From: Catenovulum agarivorans DS-2
GTDB taxonomy: Bacteria > Pseudomonadota > Gammaproteobacteria > Enterobacterales > Alteromonadaceae
Length of the DNA stretch: 64,000 nucleotides
Reading direction: 5' to 3'
Assembly: GCF_000568405.1 (NCBI RefSeq)
Contig: NZ_ARZY01000001.1
Coordinates: 62,001-126,000 of the forward strand
The notes below the pieces were generated by a model. The model was not told the origin of the DNA, did no database searches, and saw only the letters and a list, made by a program, of their open reading frames with translations. Position numbers and translations under genes: made by a program. Shown one piece after another: positions 62,287 to 64,000 of this stretch (within the stretch, counting starts at the first letter, position 1; every line of letters starts with the position of its first letter).

Positions 62287-64000
62287 TTAAAATTTGTTGA
62301 TATCTATCTTGCCCACGGCATGCCAAAAACAAGAGGTATCGACCACTTCAATTATCGCGTTTATCTGATTGGCAAGCTGCTTAATTTTATCTGCTTGATG
62401 TTTGTTATATCGGGCAATATAGCTAAGCTCTTGGTTAATTTCATTGATCAAGTTATTTGCACTTGGCTGGATGTTTAGCGCAAATACCTTCAGCTCATCA
62501 TGACTTAAGGCTTTACGGATAAATTGATTCTGAAGCCTAGGGTTCGCGCCTGCTCGTGCTTGTTTGCGAATGTCCGTTCGACCCGAAATATAGTTAAATG
62601 CAACCTCATCTTCAATTGCTTCTTGGTTTTTCAAAAAACGGCTGATCGAGCGCAGAAACGGTGGGTTACGTTTTTCATCATATATGAGCTGAAACACCGA
62701 AATATGTTGTTGGTGAATAGGAGACTGCAGATCCGACAAGCTTACGAGCTCAGTCGTTTGATAATTTGCTGTCAGAAGCCTAGCAACATGAAATGCTTTT
62801 TTAGCTGGCGTGGTTAAACCAAAAGCTATTGCAGGATAAAAAGTCATAAAAGCGATACATAACGCTTTTTGCAAAATAACAAACTTATCATAAGTGTCGT
62901 TAATCGAAAGTAATGTTCGATTGGTTTTGATTAGTAGAGCCATAAACTGGCGAATATTATCCGCATTACCATCTTCGAATACGCGCAAATGCAAACTGTT
63001 CGCTTTGGGATTTATACCCACAACCTGATAAAAAGCGTTGTGAATGGCATTTCTTTCACCAAATTGTTCAAATTTGGCAATGGTCAAGGAAACGATTTGT
63101 GATACTTCAAAATGTTCCGCCGCATTGTTTATTGTCACGCTTAAACCGTTTTGCGATAGGTCGATTAACACACCTTCGAAACTAGTTTTGCTATCAATTT
63201 GTTTAAGCTTCACTAAGGTTTTATAGAAATAACGGCTCTCACTTCGAGCATCTTTAGGCTGTACATTAAAGTGACCAATACTATGATTTTTTATACTTGG
63301 CGCTAAATATTGACTTAAAGCTTTAACTTTTTCACCGATAAGTTTGTAGCTTTTATCTAATTCTAGGGCAGATTCCTGCTGGTTGAGCGGGTACAAACTG
63401 ATTAATTGATTGACGTCGCTAAGTGGAGCTAATGCTTTGTCTGCCTCTTGTTTGTTATCAAACCAGCTAAACTTAATGTCGTCTTTCTCCTCTTGGCTGA
63501 TTTGATACTTTCGCAGCATAAAGAGTCGCAGCACACCTTTTTGCCGGGCGAATGCGACAAAGCTGGCAAGTTGTTTTTCGGCGATAAGTTTGTTTAATGT
63601 GGCGGCTAAAAATTGAATCTTACCTTGTTGTTCAAACCTGACTATGGCAACTGCTTCTGAAGGTGCTTTTAAATGCGGCCACAAACGTACCAGTACCCCG
63701 TTTAGACGGTTTAGTTTGTGTTCATCGACAAAATACTTGTATAGTTGTTCGGTTTTAGGATTGGTTAATACGTACTTGAGTTGTTTAAGTTGTTGCTGGT
63801 CGGTACGAGCAAAAATGCACATCCAGTTACTACTATTAAGCAAGTGCGCTTCAAGTAGTCTCGTTTCCGCCAAGTTTTTTGCATTGCTAATATCTACTTT
63901 ATATTGAGCGCGGTTTTCTAGTACATATTTGTCTAAGAATTGTGTCCATTCGTAATTGTTATCACATAACTGCACGCCGACTCTTTGGCTACCATCTTTG
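62287..64000 (-). CDS. PilZ-domain protein (5' end outside the window)
   Basis: A long frame ending at 62287 and open through 64000, at least 571 codons, so the start is missing; a GTG at 63975 is not necessarily the true start because the frame continues upstream without a stop. About residue 240 from that GTG the PilZ signature appears: SESRYFYKT for the arginine box and DLSQNGLSV for the [D/N]xSxxG box, which bind cyclic di-GMP. The other parts match no family I can name. It may link c-di-GMP to motility or surface growth. It lies convergent with the rhodanese gene. Confidence 0.75.
   Translation of the reverse strand, partial: KDGSQRVGVQLCDNNYEWTQFLDKYVLENRAQYKVDISNAKNLAETRLLEAHLLNSSNWMCIFARTDQQQLKQLKYVLTNPKTEQLYKYFVDEHKLNRLNGVLVRLWPHLKAPSEAVAIVRFEQQGKIQFLAATLNKLIAEKQLASFVAFARQKGVLRLFMLRKYQISQEEKDDIKFSWFDNKQEADKALAPLSDVNQLISLYPLNQQESALELDKSYKLIGEKVKALSQYLAPSIKNHSIGHFNVQPKDARSESRYFYKTLVKLKQIDSKTSFEGVLIDLSQNGLSVTINNAAEHFEVSQIVSLTIAKFEQFGERNAIHNAFYQVVGINPKANSLHLRVFEDGNADNIRQFMALLIKTNRTLLSINDTYDKFVILQKALCIAFMTFYPAIAFGLTTPAKKAFHVARLLTANYQTTELVSLSDLQSPIHQQHISVFQLIYDEKRNPPFLRSISRFLKNQEAIEDEVAFNYISGRTDIRKQARAGANPRLQNQFIRKALSHDELKVFALNIQPSANNLINEINQELSYIARYNKHQADKIKQLANQINAIIEVVDTSCFWHAVGKIDINKF

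Overview
The window is a chromosomal stretch of a Gram-negative gammaproteobacterium, most likely a marine member of the Alteromonadales. Base composition looks AT-rich (about 40% G+C by eye). The markers for this placement are LpxL, XseA, MinCDE next to YcgL/YcgM/YcgN, CysB, GlnB, FapA, a DUF2982 protein, OmpA, a TonB receptor and the pabB-nudL pair. A Catenovulum- or Alteromonas-like genome is a guess and was not tested. About 62 protein genes are seen, with ordinary housekeeping density. There is no rRNA, tRNA, CRISPR, insertion sequence or prophage. Both ends cut a gene: an anti-sigma factor on the left and a PilZ protein on the right.

Layout. 1-0.9 kb: ECF sigma factor with its zinc-finger anti-sigma. 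1-3.9 kb: xylB-xylA. 4.2-8.4 kb: cytochrome b562 lipoprotein, exported lactonase, small heat-shock protein IbpA with a sigma-32 promoter, and the TatD-family protein YjjV. 7.4-14.7 kb: five-gene iron-type operon read leftward (DUF4856 lipoprotein, imelysin, TonB receptor, fatty-acid hydroxylase family protein, barrel-SPOR protein) behind a promoter overlapped by a Fur-like box. 15-17.6 kb: feoAB, also with a Fur-like box. 17.8-22 kb: soluble chemoreceptor, DUF2982, FapA. 22-30.4 kb: lpxL, xseA, guaB, guaA, folE, minE-minD-minC. 30.6-35.6 kb: ycgL, lytic transglycosylase, ycgM, ycgN, lysine/arginine-type decarboxylase. 35.7-40.4 kb: coiled-coil protein, orphan histidine kinase, cysB, nudL, pabB. 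40.5-47.7 kb: class I fumarase, orphan periplasmic binding protein, rmuC, SOS-controlled sulA, DUF3108, purN, purM. 47.8-50.4 kb: mutarotase, HAD phosphatase, LacI-type regulator. 50.4-53 kb: possible small RNA, two small proteins of unknown role, ompA. 53.3-57.9 kb: five-gene electron-transfer operon. 58-64 kb: dnaB, DUF4250, nadE, glnB, rhodanese, PilZ protein.

The most unusual part is 53.3-57.9 kb. A NirB-type FAD/NAD(P)H reductase with a [2Fe-2S] BFD domain carries, in place of sirohaem domains, a five-helix membrane domain. Two of its helices each hold a pair of histidines 14 residues apart, the usual way to bind two stacked b haems. It is followed by an 11-haem membrane-anchored cytochrome c, a one-haem DUF3365 lipoprotein, a c5-like cytochrome lipoprotein and a Vitreoscilla-type globin. 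The simplest reading is a route carrying electrons from cytoplasmic NAD(P)H across the membrane to periplasmic haem proteins, perhaps for nitrogen-oxide chemistry. A 15-bp terminator hairpin with seven T lies 41 bases before the first start codon, and an NsrR-like half site lies further upstream. The function is inferred and untested.
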